Under the pieces are notes generated by a model. That model worked only from the letters and a program-made list of their open reading frames with translations. It was not told the origin of the DNA and searched no databases. From Achromobacter aegrifaciens (GTDB taxonomy: Bacteria; Pseudomonadota; Gammaproteobacteria; Burkholderiales; Burkholderiaceae_B): a stretch of DNA of 64,000 bases. The stretch spans positions 434,001-498,000 of the forward strand of contig NZ_CADIJY010000005.1 of the NCBI RefSeq assembly GCF_902859735.1, given 5' to 3'. Shown in pieces: positions 45,187 to 54,628 of this stretch. Made by a program: the position numbers and the translations under genes. The stretch's first letter is position 1. Each line of letters begins with the position of its first letter.

Positions 45187-47043
45187 TTACGAGGCCGCGG
45201 GTTCGCCCGTAGGGCGTTCCGGACGCAGGCGTCTGTCCGTATCGTAAGGGAAAAATTCTTCAATCCGGCCCTGCGCCACATGGGCGCGGCAGGCCTGCCA
45301 CCACTCCGGTTCCAGCAGGTCGGAATGGTGACGCATGAAGGCGCCGCGCACGCGCGGGTCGCCTAGCAGAAAGCGTCCGAATTCTTCGGGAAAGACATCA
45401 TTCGGGCCGATGGCATACCAGGGTTCGGACGCCAGCTCCGCCTCTTCGTTGGGGGCGGGCGGAATGCGCCGGAAATTCATTTCTGTCATGCGCTGGATTT
45501 CGTCGTAATCGTAGAAAACGACCCGGCCCAGGCGCGTGACGCCGAAGTTCTTGTAGAGCATGTCCCCGGGGAAAATATTGGCCGCCGCCAGTTGGCGGAT
45601 GGCGTCCCCGTATTCGCGCACGGCCGGGTCCAGCAGCGCATCCGACGCCTGGCGCAGGTAGATGTTCAGCGGGGTCATGCGCCGTTCGATGTAGACATGG
45701 CGGATGACCACCGTGTCGCCGGTTTCCTCTATCAGGCTGGGCACCAGCCGGCGCAATTCTTCCAGCAGCGCGGGTGCAAAGCGTGCGCGCGGCAGCGCCA
45801 CCTGTGAGTATTCCCAGGTGTCGGCCATGCGGCCGACGCGATCGTGCAGCTTCACCATCTGGTACTTGCGGCGCACGGTGGCATGGTCCATGCCGTCCTT
45901 GTCGATGCGGTCCTTGATGAGCTTGAACACGTAGGGATAGGACGGCAGCGTGAACACGCACATCACCATGCCCTTGATGCCGGGGGCGATGTCGAAGGCG
46001 TCGCGCGAATGGGCCAGGTGGTGCAGGAAGTCGCGGTAGAACAGCGTCTTGCCCTGCTTCTGCAGGCCGATCATGGTGTATAGCTCGGCCTTGGGCTTGC
46101 GCGGCAGCAGGCTGGACAGGAAATTCACCACCGCGGCCGGCGTTTCCATGTCCACCAGGAAATAGGCGCGAGTGAAGCTGAACAGCGTGCTCAGGTCGTC
46201 GGCGCCCAGCAGCAGCGCGTCCAGCACGACCTGGCCCGCCGGGTTGCGCATCAGCGCCACCGCAAAGGGATACACCGTGCCCTGGTTGATCAAGCGGCCG
46301 ACGATGTAGGCGCCCTTGTTGCGGAAGAACAGCGAGCCCAGCGCGTGGATCTGGCAGTCGCTGGCGATGCGGCGGCCGACGTGGCGCGGCAGTATCGCGC
46401 GCAACTGCTTGACCGCGGCGCGCGCCAGCAGCCGGGTGTCGCGGGGCAGGTCTTCGAAGGGCAGCGCCAGCCCGAAGTCCGCCACCATGCGGATCAGGCT
46501 TTTTTCCAGCCCGTCGGTGGCGGGGTAATACACCCGGTACGAGGGGATGCTGCTGTCCAGGTAGTCGGTGGCGATGGCCGGGCGGACGAACAGGAAGGCG
46601 TTGTGGAAATAATCGCGGTGCAGGATGCGGCACGACACCGAGTTGAAAAACGTCTCGGCGCATTCGGGCTGGCGGTGGTCGCCCAGCAGGCCCACGAATT
46701 CCTGTTTGATCTGCTGCCAGAACGCGGTCTGCTCGTCGCTCAGGTTGGGTGCTGCGCTACCGTTGGCGCCCACCGCGCCTTCGGGGCGGCCGCGCAGCAC
46801 GCCTTCCAGTTGGGTGGCGCATTCGCGCACCCGCATGTCGTAGTACTCGATGCGCTCGCGCGACAGGCGCTGGATGCCGTGCCAGTCGCCGGATTCGAAC
46901 AGCGCCTTGGCGCGCTGGGCGCTGTAGCGGAACAGCGCGTAATGGCGGTCGAAGCCCGCCAGGATCAGCCGTGCGACGTCCAGCGGCGAGGGGCCCGGAG
47001 CGGGCGCCTGCTCGATGTGCTGGACGTCGGACATGCGGATCAT
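45187..47043 (-). CDS. aceK: Isocitrate dehydrogenase kinase/phosphatase
   Basis: 618 residues, a little longer than the enterobacterial protein. AceK phosphorylates and dephosphorylates isocitrate dehydrogenase to divert carbon into the glyoxylate bypass when acetyl-CoA is the carbon source. Regions with clear likeness: ARLILAGFDRHYALFRY, YRVYYPATDGLEKSLIRMVAD, and the kinase core KGMVMCVFTLPSYPYVFKLIKD and NFGVTRLGRVVFYDYDEI. The ATG at 47043 lies 11 bases after ivd; an ATG three codons later is also possible. Its place inside a leucine operon, rather than next to aceA/aceB, links isocitrate dehydrogenase control to leucine use. Confidence 0.94.
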   Translation of the reverse strand: MIRMSDVQHIEQAPAPGPSPLDVARLILAGFDRHYALFRYSAQRAKALFESGDWHGIQRLSRERIEYYDMRVRECATQLEGVLRGRPEGAVGANGSAAPNLSDEQTAFWQQIKQEFVGLLGDHRQPECAETFFNSVSCRILHRDYFHNAFLFVRPAIATDYLDSSIPSYRVYYPATDGLEKSLIRMVADFGLALPFEDLPRDTRLLARAAVKQLRAILPRHVGRRIASDCQIHALGSLFFRNKGAYIVGRLINQGTVYPFAVALMRNPAGQVVLDALLLGADDLSTLFSFTRAYFLVDMETPAAVVNFLSSLLPRKPKAELYTMIGLQKQGKTLFYRDFLHHLAHSRDAFDIAPGIKGMVMCVFTLPSYPYVFKLIKDRIDKDGMDHATVRRKYQMVKLHDRVGRMADTWEYSQVALPRARFAPALLEELRRLVPSLIEETGDTVVIRHVYIERRMTPLNIYLRQASDALLDPAVREYGDAIRQLAAANIFPGDMLYKNFGVTRLGRVVFYDYDEIQRMTEMNFRRIPPAPNEEAELASEPWYAIGPNDVFPEEFGRFLLGDPRVRGAFMRHHSDLLEPEWWQACRAHVAQGRIEEFFPYDTDRRLRPERPTGEPAAS

Positions 47044-47054
47044 GGCGGCGTCGC

Positions 47055-48233
47055 TCAGGCGGTTTCGTTGAACAGTTCGCGGCCGATCAGCATGCGGCGG
47101 ATTTCGCTGGTGCCGGCGCCGATTTCGTACAGCTTGGCGTCGCGCCACAGGCGGCCCACCGGGTATTCGTTGATGTAGCCGTTGCCGCCCAGGATCTGCA
47201 CGCCCTCGCCCGCCATCCAGGTGGCTTTCTCGGCGGTGTACAGGATCAGCGCGGCGCAGTCCTTGCGCACCTGGCGCACGTGCTCGGCGCCCAGGCGGTC
47301 CAGGTTCTTGCCGACCTGGTAGCAGAAGGCGCGGCTGGCCTGCAGCGTGGTGTACAGGTCCGCGACCTTGCCCTGGATCAGCTGGAATTCGCCGATGGCC
47401 TGGCCGAACTGCTTGCGGTCATGGATATAGGGGACGACCACGTCCATCACGGCCTGCATGATGCCCACCGGGCCGCCAGACAGCACCGCGCGTTCGTAGT
47501 CCAGGCCGCTCATCAGCACCTTGACGCCGCCGTTGACCTGGCCCAGCACGTTCTCTTCCGGGATTTCGCAGTCCTGGAACACCAGTTCGCCGGTATGGCT
47601 GCCGCGCATGCCCAGCTTGTCCAGCTTTTGCGCCACGGAAAAGCCCTTGAAGCCCTTTTCCACCAGGAAGGCGGTAATGCCGCGCTGGTGCGCTTCAGGA
47701 TCGGTCTTGGCGTAGACCACCAGGGTGTCGGCGTCCGGGCCGTTGGTGATCCACATCTTGGTGCCGTTCAGCACGTAGCGGTCGCCCTTCTTGTCGGCGC
47801 GCAGCTTCATGCTGACCACGTCGGAACCGGCGCCCGGCTCGCTCATGGCCAGGGCGCCCACGTGTTCGCCAGAAATCAGCTTGGGCAGGTACCTGGCTTT
47901 CTGGGCGGCGGTGCCGTTGCGGTTGATCTGGTTCACGCACAGATTGGAGTGCGCGCCGTAGGACAGGCCGATGGAGGCGCTGGCGCGGGAGATTTCCTCC
48001 ATCACGACCATATGGGCCAGATAGCCCATGTTGGCGCCGCCATATTCCTCGTCGGCCGTCATGCCCAGCACGCCGAGTTCGCCGAATTTGCGCCAGAGGT
48101 CCATGGGGAACTGGTCGCTGCGGTCGACTTCTGCGGCGCGCGGCGCGATCTCGGCCAGTGCGAAATTACGCACCGCGTCGCGCAGCATGTCCAGATCTTC
48201 GCCCAGGTCGAAGTTCAGGCCGGGAAGGTTCAT
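47055..48233 (-). CDS. ivd: Isovaleryl-CoA dehydrogenase
   Basis: 392 residues, acyl-CoA dehydrogenase fold. FAD and substrate motifs: [52 protein letters not shown] and [17 protein letters not shown]. The base Glu is E247 in [12 protein letters not shown], the helix G site used by isovaleryl-CoA dehydrogenases instead of the C-terminal Glu of other family members. It oxidises isovaleryl-CoA to 3-methylcrotonyl-CoA. It is the first gene of the leftward leucine operon, behind a LiuR-type palindrome. Confidence 0.95.
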   Translation of the reverse strand: MNLPGLNFDLGEDLDMLRDAVRNFALAEIAPRAAEVDRSDQFPMDLWRKFGELGVLGMTADEEYGGANMGYLAHMVVMEEISRASASIGLSYGAHSNLCVNQINRNGTAAQKARYLPKLISGEHVGALAMSEPGAGSDVVSMKLRADKKGDRYVLNGTKMWITNGPDADTLVVYAKTDPEAHQRGITAFLVEKGFKGFSVAQKLDKLGMRGSHTGELVFQDCEIPEENVLGQVNGGVKVLMSGLDYERAVLSGGPVGIMQAVMDVVVPYIHDRKQFGQAIGEFQLIQGKVADLYTTLQASRAFCYQVGKNLDRLGAEHVRQVRKDCAALILYTAEKATWMAGEGVQILGGNGYINEYPVGRLWRDAKLYEIGAGTSEIRRMLIGRELFNETA

Positions 48234-48354
48234 CGCTGTCTCCGTGATAGTAGGTACTTACTATTTTGTGGGCGCCCGTGTCCGGCGCCAGCTTGCCGCG
48301 CGTGGCTCATGATGCGCCGATCGGCCATCGCCGCGCAATGATGCACTGCAAATA

Positions 48355-48374
48355 TTACGTTTACGTAAACGTAA
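48355..48374. promoter_or_regulatory. LiuR-type operator upstream of ivd operon
   Basis: TTACGTTTACGTAAACGTAA is a perfect 20-bp palindrome 121 bases upstream of the ivd start. A 19-nt part of it and its right flank (48359-48377) recurs exactly next to liuR. MerR-family LiuR proteins bind such palindromes in leucine-pathway promoters. Confidence 0.85.
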
Positions 48375-48479
48375 ATTGGAGTCGGGTTATCCCTAGGTAA
48401 TTCAACCCTGCCCAGGGAGTTGCGCTGAGTAAGATGCCAGCCGATCCTTGAATCCTGAATCATTGCGATGGAGTCTGCC

Positions 48480-49655
48480 GTGCTCGAACTATCCAACCTG
48501 GACGAAATTGTGGCGCTGCGGCGCGACATCCACATGCATCCGGAGCTTTGCTACGAAGAGCATCGCACGGCCAAAGTGGTGGCGGACACGCTGCGCGGCT
48601 GGGGCATCGAGACCCACACCGGCATCGCCAAGACCGGGGTGGTCGGCGTGATCAAGCGCGGCACGTCGGATCGCGCGATCATGCTGCGCGCCGACATGGA
48701 CGCCCTGCCCATGCAGGAAGAGAACCAGTTCGAACACCGCTCGCGCCACGACGGCAAGATGCACGGCTGCGGCCACGACGGCCACACCGCCATGCTGCTG
48801 GCCGCCGCGCGCCATCTGCAGGCCGAAGGCGGCTTCGACGGCACCGTGTACCTGTGCTTCCAGCCGGCCGAGGAAGGCGGCGCGGGCGGCCGGGCCATGA
48901 TCCAGGACGGCCTGTTCGAGCGCTTCCCCTGCGAAGCCGTGTTCGGCCTGCACAACTGGCCGGGGCTGCCCGCCGGATCCATCGGCGTCTGTTCCGGCCC
49001 GATGATGGCGGCCGCCAACGGTTTCAAGATCACCGTGCGCGGCAAGGGCGGCCATGCGGCCGCGCCGCAGGACTGCAGCGATCCGGTGCCGGCGCTGTTC
49101 GCCATCGGCCAGTCGTTGCAGACCATCCTCACGCGCAGCAAGCGTCCGCTGGACGCCGCCGTGCTGTCGATCACCCAGGTGCAGGCCGGCGGCAGCGTGA
49201 TTAACGTCATCCCCAACAGCGCCTGGCTGGGTGGCTCGGTACGCGCTTACAGCACGGCGGTGGTCGACCTGATTGAACGCCGCATGAACGAGATCGCCGG
49301 CAACATCGCCGCCGCGCACGGCTGCGAGGCCGACGTGTTCTTCGAGCGCCGCTATCCGGCGCTGGTGAACACCGTGGCTGAAACCGAGTTCTGCATGGAA
49401 GTCATGCGCGAGGTCGTGGGCGAGGACAAGGCAATGGTGATCGAGCCGGCCATGGCCTCGGAAGATTTCGCCTTCCTGCTGCAGGAAAAGCCCGGCTGCT
49501 ACGTGTTCCTGGGCAACGGCGACGGCGAGCACCGCATGGCCGGCCACGGCCTGGGTCCCTGCATGCTGCACAACGCCAGCTACGACTTCAATGACTCCCT
49601 GATTCCGGCTGGCGCGTCGTACTGGGTACGCCTGGCGCAACGCTATCTGGCCTGA
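48480..49655 (+). CDS. M20-family amidohydrolase (hippurate hydrolase-like)
   Basis: 391 residues from GTG 48480, chosen because GGAG lies six bases upstream; an in-frame ATG at 48468 lacks a Shine-Dalgarno. Metal-binding motifs: MHGCGHDGHTAMLL, QPAEEGGAGG, and the dimerisation domain with GGHAAAPQD; the C terminus has the conserved His of LHNASYDFND. It hydrolyses N-acyl amino acids such as hippurate or N-acetyl amino acids. It is divergent from the ivd operon and precedes a Bug receptor gene on the same strand. Confidence 0.9.
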   Translation: MLELSNLDEIVALRRDIHMHPELCYEEHRTAKVVADTLRGWGIETHTGIAKTGVVGVIKRGTSDRAIMLRADMDALPMQEENQFEHRSRHDGKMHGCGHDGHTAMLLAAARHLQAEGGFDGTVYLCFQPAEEGGAGGRAMIQDGLFERFPCEAVFGLHNWPGLPAGSIGVCSGPMMAAANGFKITVRGKGGHAAAPQDCSDPVPALFAIGQSLQTILTRSKRPLDAAVLSITQVQAGGSVINVIPNSAWLGGSVRAYSTAVVDLIERRMNEIAGNIAAAHGCEADVFFERRYPALVNTVAETEFCMEVMREVVGEDKAMVIEPAMASEDFAFLLQEKPGCYVFLGNGDGEHRMAGHGLGPCMLHNASYDFNDSLIPAGASYWVRLAQRYLA

Positions 49656-49713
49656 TGTGCTTCACGCCTTTCGTTTTATCTGACGCAGTGCCACGCAACA
49701 TTACCAGGACGAT

Positions 49714-50685
49714 ATGAAGAAGAAGACATTGCTGATCAAGGCCGCGGGGGCGGCCTTGGCAATCATGGCCAGCGGCGCCATGGCGCAAAACTGGCCGGCC
49801 AAGCCCGTGACGCTGGTCGTGCCCTACACCGCCGGCGGCAGCGCCGATGCGATCGGACGCCGCCTGGGCGACGTCCTGCGCAAGGAAAGCAACGTAACCG
49901 TCATCGTCGAGAACAAGCCGGGCGCGGGCGCCTCCGTCGGCACCGACTTCGTGGCGCGCGCACAGCCGGACGGCACCACGCTGCTGCTGGCTTCCACCAG
50001 CCCGCTGACGATCTTCCCGCATCTGGCCAAGACCAACTATGACCCGATGAAGGACCTGGCGCCCGTGGCCAGCGTGGCGGTAGCGCCCGTTGCCATCGTC
50101 GCCACCAAGGCGCTGCCGGTGAAGGACTTCGCCGGCTTGATCGACTACGCCAAGTCGCATCCCGACGGCGTGCGCTACGGCACGCCGGGCCAGGGCACCG
50201 TGGCCCACATCGGCATGTCGGCCGTCACGGCGCAGACCGGCACCAAGATGCTGCACGTGCCTTACCGCGGCAACAGCCAGGCGCTGACCGACGGCCTGGG
50301 CGGCGTGGTCGAGCTGCTGGTGGTCAATAGCGACGTGGTGCTGCCGCACGTCGCCAGCGGTGCGCTCAAGCCGCTGGCCGTGATGGCGCCCGAGCGCCTG
50401 GCCGCATGGCCGGACGTGCCCACCATGGCGGAACTGAAGATGCCGCAGGCGCAGTACTACTCGAACTTCGGCGTGTTCGCGCCGGCCAATCTGCCGCCGG
50501 CCGTCGCGCAGCCGCTGCAGGCCGCCTTGGCCAAGGCGGTGGCCAGCGCCGAATTCCAGGAACTGCTGGCCAAGTCCTACCTGCAACCGGGCACCGCCAC
50601 GGGCGAGGCCTTCGCCAAGCAGGTGCAGGCGGAATTCGCGAACAACGCGCGAGTCATCAAGGAAGGCAACATCAAGGCCGAATAA
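49714..50685 (+). CDS. Bug-family periplasmic solute receptor
   Basis: 323 residues, TctC/Bug family: signal peptide (LLIKAAGAALAIMASGAMA), first strand WPAKPVTLVVPYTAGGSAD, ligand loop NKPGAGASVGTDFVARAQPDGTTLL, and LHVPYRGNSQALTDGLGGVVELL. It follows the M20 hydrolase by 58 bases, so the ligand may be the amidohydrolase substrate, an N-acyl amino acid. A strong terminator ends the transcript. Confidence 0.92.
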   Translation: MKKKTLLIKAAGAALAIMASGAMAQNWPAKPVTLVVPYTAGGSADAIGRRLGDVLRKESNVTVIVENKPGAGASVGTDFVARAQPDGTTLLLASTSPLTIFPHLAKTNYDPMKDLAPVASVAVAPVAIVATKALPVKDFAGLIDYAKSHPDGVRYGTPGQGTVAHIGMSAVTAQTGTKMLHVPYRGNSQALTDGLGGVVELLVVNSDVVLPHVASGALKPLAVMAPERLAAWPDVPTMAELKMPQAQYYSNFGVFAPANLPPAVAQPLQAALAKAVASAEFQELLAKSYLQPGTATGEAFAKQVQAEFANNARVIKEGNIKAE

Positions 50686-50697
50686 GCTCTGCCTGGC

Positions 50698-50740
50698 AAA
50701 AAAGCGCGCGACCCCTGGGGGTTAGGCGCGCTTTTTTTTT
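50698..50740 (+). terminator. Strong bidirectional terminator after Bug gene
   Basis: A-rich left arm ending GCGCGC (50704-50709), a looped part containing ACCCC-TG-GGGGT, then GCGCGC (50726-50731) followed by nine T. It lies 12 bases after the stop; the run of A on the other side lets it work for the convergent ynfA transcript too. Confidence 0.92.
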
Positions 50741-50784
50741 GAGCCGGCCCAAGACCGCGGACGCTTCGAGAGGCTTGCCGCAGC

Positions 50785-51117
50785 CTACGCGCTGCGCGGC
50801 CCGAACATGATCACCATCATTCCGGCCAGGCACAGCCCCACGCCCAGCCAGTCGCTCATGCTGGGCCGCACGCCGTCCACGGCCCACAGCCACAGCAGCG
50901 CCATGCCGATGTACACGCCGCCATACGCCGCATAGACGCGGCCCGAAGCCGTGGGGTGCAGCGTCAGCAGCCAGGCGAACAGCGCCAGGCTGGCGGCCGC
51001 CGGCGCGAGCAGCCAGATGGAATGGCCTTTGCGCAGCCAAAGATAAGGCAGATAGCAGCCGACGATCTCGGCCAGCGCCGTCAGGATGAACAGCGCGAGG
51101 GTTTGCAGGGCGCCCAT
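50785..51117 (-). CDS. ynfA: YnfA-family (UPF0060) inner-membrane protein
   Basis: 110 residues with four membrane helices, the full UPF0060 pattern: [65 protein letters not shown]. The family resembles small multidrug transporters, but its role is not settled. It starts 10 bases after liuR on the same strand. Confidence 0.92.
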   Translation of the reverse strand: MGALQTLALFILTALAEIVGCYLPYLWLRKGHSIWLLAPAAASLALFAWLLTLHPTASGRVYAAYGGVYIGMALLWLWAVDGVRPSMSDWLGVGLCLAGMMVIMFGPRSA

Positions 51118-51127
51118 GCGCGTCCCG

Positions 51128-51508
51128 CTAGGGCTTTTGCGCGAGCAGCTCGCGGCATTGCTGTTCCTGCTGCGCGATCTCGCGCAGGGTATCCTCGATG
51201 TCGCGGCGCTGTTGTTCCAGCGTGGAGCGGTGCTGTTCCAGCACGCTCAGGTACTGGCGCAGCTGGACCGCGGTGTCGCCCGGCCCGTCGTACATGTCGA
51301 TCAAGGTCAGGATCTCGGACAATTGCAGGCCCAGGCGCTTGCCGCGCAGGGCCAGCTTCAGGCGCGTGCGGTCGCGCGGCCCGAAGATGCGGTTGCGTCC
51401 TTCGCGCGCCGGGCTGACGATCCCCTGGTCTTCATAGAAGCGGATCGTGCGGGGCGTGACGTCGAACTCGCGCGAGAGTTCAGAGATGGTCCAGGTTGAC
51501 GGGGACAT
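51128..51508 (-). CDS. liuR: MerR-family regulator of leucine catabolism
   Basis: 126 residues. N-terminal MerR winged helix ([29 protein letters not shown], split over about 5-33; then [18 protein letters not shown]) and a C-terminal dimerisation coiled coil ([21 protein letters not shown]). No metal-binding Cys pair is present, fitting the LiuR branch, which controls isovalerate/leucine genes. The gene lies beside an operator (51522-51540) identical over 19 bases to one upstream of ivd, and is divergent from a metallo-beta-lactamase-fold gene. Confidence 0.88.
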   Translation of the reverse strand: MSPSTWTISELSREFDVTPRTIRFYEDQGIVSPAREGRNRIFGPRDRTRLKLALRGKRLGLQLSEILTLIDMYDGPGDTAVQLRQYLSVLEQHRSTLEQQRRDIEDTLREIAQQEQQCRELLAQKP

Positions 51509-51521
51509 GCGGCGTGTGGCA

Positions 51522-51540
51522 GTTTACGTAAACGTAAATT
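51522..51540. promoter_or_regulatory. LiuR-type operator between liuR and MBL-fold gene
   Basis: GTTTACGTAAACGTAAATT matches 48359-48377 exactly. It lies 14 bases upstream of liuR and 41 bases upstream of the divergent MBL-fold gene, so LiuR probably represses both. Confidence 0.85.
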
Positions 51541-51580
51541 ATGATGACTTGACCCAATCGTCAAGCGTGGAGGAGAGGCA

Positions 51581-52648
51581 ATGAATCCGAACGAACAGAA
51601 ACTGCAGTACCCCTGGGCCGATTTCCAGCCCGAAGCCGGCCGTTCGCACGTGGTGGCGGATGGGGTCAAGTGGATCAGGATGCCTCTGCCGTTCGCGCTG
51701 GATCATATCAACCTCTGGCTGCTGCGCGACAACATCGACGGCCGCGACGGCTGGACCATCGTCGACTGCGGCATCACCCGCGATGAAGTGAAGACGCTGT
51801 GGGAACGCGTGTTCGAGACCGAACTCGAAGGCCTGCCGGTGCTGCGCGTGATCGTCACCCACATGCATCCCGACCACATCGGCCTGGCGCACTGGTTGTG
51901 CGAACGCTGGAATGCGCCCCTGTGGATGACGATGACGGACTTCATGGTGGCCTCGCTGTGGTCCTCGCGCCGCGGCGAAGCCGGCGGCGGCCCGGGCGGC
52001 CAATCGGCGGTGGACCACTTCGCGCGCCATGGCCTGACTGACCTCGACGCGCAGGAGCAGATCCGCCAGCGCGCCAATTACTACCCCAACCTGGTGCCCG
52101 CCGTGCCCGCGCGCTACACCCGCATCCTGCATGGCGACGCGGTGCGCATCGGCGGGCGCGACTGGCGCGTCATCGTGGGCTATGGCCACGCGCCTGAACA
52201 CGCGTCGCTGTATTCCGCCGACCTGCGCGTGCTGATCTCCGGCGACATGGTGCTGCCGCGCATTTCCACCAACGTCAGCGTGTTCGACTACGAGCCCGAC
52301 GCCAATCCCCTGCCGCTGTACCTGCGCTCGCTGGACGGCTACGCCGATCTGCCCGAGGACACGCTGGTGCTGCCTTCGCATGGCCGCCCTTTCAAGGGCC
52401 TGCACGAGCGCATCGCGCAACAGCACGAACACCATCGCGACCGCTTGGCGGAAGTGCTGGAAGCCTGTGCGGTCCAGCCGCAATCGACCACCGACATCGT
52501 GCCGGTGCTGTTCAAGCGCAAGCTCGACCTGCATCAGCTGACCTTCGCCATGGGCGAGGCGCTGGCGCACCTGCATGCGCTGTATTTCGAAGGCAAGCTC
52601 AAGCGCGCGCTGGGCGCGGACGGCATCATGCGGTTTTCGGCTGCCTGA
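51581..52648 (+). CDS. Metallo-beta-lactamase-fold hydrolase in LiuR regulon
   Basis: 355 residues. The metal motif T-H94-M-H96-P-D98-H99 is followed by the later ligands in GYGHAPEHASLYSADLR, SGDMVLPRIS and LPSHGRPF. A C-terminal helical wing (TTDIVPVLFKRKLDLHQLTF) is of the kind seen in LACTB2-like and similar hydrolases. Genes of this kind accompany leucine or fatty-acid catabolism in many betaproteobacteria; the substrate, perhaps an acyl-CoA or lactone, is not known. GGAGAGG lies eight bases upstream of the ATG. Confidence 0.88.
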   Translation: MNPNEQKLQYPWADFQPEAGRSHVVADGVKWIRMPLPFALDHINLWLLRDNIDGRDGWTIVDCGITRDEVKTLWERVFETELEGLPVLRVIVTHMHPDHIGLAHWLCERWNAPLWMTMTDFMVASLWSSRRGEAGGGPGGQSAVDHFARHGLTDLDAQEQIRQRANYYPNLVPAVPARYTRILHGDAVRIGGRDWRVIVGYGHAPEHASLYSADLRVLISGDMVLPRISTNVSVFDYEPDANPLPLYLRSLDGYADLPEDTLVLPSHGRPFKGLHERIAQQHEHHRDRLAEVLEACAVQPQSTTDIVPVLFKRKLDLHQLTFAMGEALAHLHALYFEGKLKRALGADGIMRFSAA

Positions 52649-52656
52649 GCGCCGTC

Positions 52657-53685
52657 TCAGTCCAGCGTTACGCCCGTGTCGGCGTTCAGCTTGAGGATGA
52701 TCGGAAGATAGGTCTGGTACTCGGCCAGGGCTTCGTCGGGCAGGTTCCCGATCGGTTCCAGGTCCATCGCGAGCAGCCTGTCGCGGACCTCGGGGCTCTG
52801 CACCGTAGCGCTGACCTCGCGACCCAGCCGCTCGACGATGTGTGCGGGCGTTTGGGCCGGGGCCAGTAGCGTCGTCGGTGCAATGGCCCGGTAAGCGTCA
52901 TCGTCGTAGCCCGATTCGGCCATGCTTGGGACGTTCGGCAGGCTGCTGATCCGCTTGCTGCCGAGTACGGCCAGGGCCCGTATCTTGCCGGTGGCAAGGG
53001 GCTGCTTGAGCGTGAACACGGAGGCCAGGGCAACGTCGATCTGGCCGCCAAGCAACGCCGTCATGATCGGCAGTTCGCCCTTGTAGGGTACGTTCAGGAT
53101 GTCGATGCCGTAGGTCTTGTTCATGTAGTGCTGAATGAGGTGCGGCGTGGAGCCTGGTCCCCACGATCCCATTCGGAGCGCGCCTGGTTCCTTTCTTGCA
53201 TACGCGATCAGCTCATCGATGTTCCTGACGGGTAACGCACTGTTGATCACGATCACTCCCGTACCCTTGGCGATATCGGAGACCGGCCGCAACTCGGTGC
53301 GCGGATCGTAGGGCAGCTTCTTGAAGAGCACCAGGTTGGCGGTGATCGGGGAGGCCAGCGTCAACAGCAGGGTGTAGCCGTCCGGGGCTGATTTGGCGAC
53401 GTAATTGGTCGCGATGATGCCGCTTGCGCCAGGCTTGTTCTCCACGAGCACGGGCTGGCCGAGCCGCTTGCCCAGGCCTTCGGCAACCGAGCGTGCGATG
53501 GTATCGACCTGCCCGCCGACCTGGTAAGGCACGATCAGATGCAAGGGCCTGGTTGGATAGTCGGTCTGGGCGCGCGCGGACAAGGGCAGGATAGCCAGCG
53601 CGGCGGCAAGCAATCCGACCCGTGTGGCAACCGCCGCCAGCGCTTGGGCAGCGGGTTTCCAGTACAAATGTTTGTTTTGATTCAT
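52657..53685 (-). CDS. Bug-family periplasmic solute receptor
   Basis: 342 residues, TctC/Bug family: signal peptide with LLAAALAILPLSARA, YPTRPLHLIVPYQVGGQVD, NKPGASGIIATNYVAKSAPDGYTLL, and LNVPYKGELPIMTALLGGQIDVAL. The ligand is unknown. The ATG at 53685 has AGGAGAG six bases upstream; an in-frame GTG lies two codons before it. It is convergent with the MBL-fold gene. Confidence 0.9.
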   Translation of the reverse strand: MNQNKHLYWKPAAQALAAVATRVGLLAAALAILPLSARAQTDYPTRPLHLIVPYQVGGQVDTIARSVAEGLGKRLGQPVLVENKPGASGIIATNYVAKSAPDGYTLLLTLASPITANLVLFKKLPYDPRTELRPVSDIAKGTGVIVINSALPVRNIDELIAYARKEPGALRMGSWGPGSTPHLIQHYMNKTYGIDILNVPYKGELPIMTALLGGQIDVALASVFTLKQPLATGKIRALAVLGSKRISSLPNVPSMAESGYDDDAYRAIAPTTLLAPAQTPAHIVERLGREVSATVQSPEVRDRLLAMDLEPIGNLPDEALAEYQTYLPIILKLNADTGVTLD

Positions 53686-53867
53686 GGCCACTCTCCTTGC
53701 GCCGCAAGAGGTGGCTATCGGCGTCCATGCCTAGGCCTGTGTTGGGGCGGTGCGGCAATCTTGGACTGTGGGCGCCGGTCCGCAAACTGCAAATTCCGCA
53801 TGTACATATGGGAAATACACAGGGCGCGCGCAGCGCAGGTGGGTCGGGAAGGGTTTTCGCCGCCTCT

Positions 53868-54494
53868 TCAACGCGAGGCGGTCGCCAGCCGCACGGCCAA
53901 CCCGACAAACACCAGCGCGGCGATCCGGTTCAACCAGCGCTTGGCCGTCACCGAACGCTGCAGCAGTTCCCCGAACGCGCCCGAGAAGAACGCGATGGCG
54001 CCGAACACCAGCAGCGTGGACACCATGAACACCGCGCCCAGCTGCATGGTCTGCAAGCCCACGCGGCCCAGCGCCGGTGAGGTGAACTGCGGCAGGAAGG
54101 CGAAGAAGAACAGCAGGACCTTGGGATTGGTCAGGTTCATCACGATGCCGCGGCGATACAGCGCACCGGGCTTCATGGGTTCGGGGCGCTTGCCGTCCTC
54201 GGGTTCGACCGGCGCGCGCAGGATCTGCCATGCCAGATAGGCCAGGTAGGCGGCGCCCGCAAGCTTCAGCACGGTGAAGGCCATGGGCGAGGCCGCGAAC
54301 ACGGCCGCCAGCCCAACGGCCACGGCGGCCGTATGCCCCAGCAGCCCCGTGCACAGCCCCAGCACCACGAACATGCCGGCCTTGCGTCCCCAGATGGCGG
54401 ATTGCATCAGCACGAACAGGTTGTCCGGCCCTGGAGTCAGGGCCAGCAGGACGGCAATGCCGAAGAATGCGATCAGGGTGTCGATGGGCAGCAT
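53868..54494 (-). CDS. LysE/RhtB-family amino-acid exporter
   Basis: 208 residues with six membrane helices. The N-terminal LTPGPDNLFVLMQSAIWGRKAG carries the GPDN motif of the family and the middle GIVMNLTNPKVLLFFFAFLPQF is equally typical. It exports amino acids or related metabolites across the inner membrane. It is divergent from the nitroreductase gene. Confidence 0.9.
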   Translation of the reverse strand: MLPIDTLIAFFGIAVLLALTPGPDNLFVLMQSAIWGRKAGMFVVLGLCTGLLGHTAAVAVGLAAVFAASPMAFTVLKLAGAAYLAYLAWQILRAPVEPEDGKRPEPMKPGALYRRGIVMNLTNPKVLLFFFAFLPQFTSPALGRVGLQTMQLGAVFMVSTLLVFGAIAFFSGAFGELLQRSVTAKRWLNRIAALVFVGLAVRLATASR

Positions 54495-54628
54495 GGGGTT
54501 CGCCTGGAACGGTTCGACCGGCTTCGGAAGGCCGGAAGTGGCATCATAAAGGGAAAGACGTGCCCATCATGCATGCCGCATGCGTCCCTGGCGGGGCGTG
54601 TGCGACCCGATCAGGAGAGACAACCGCC

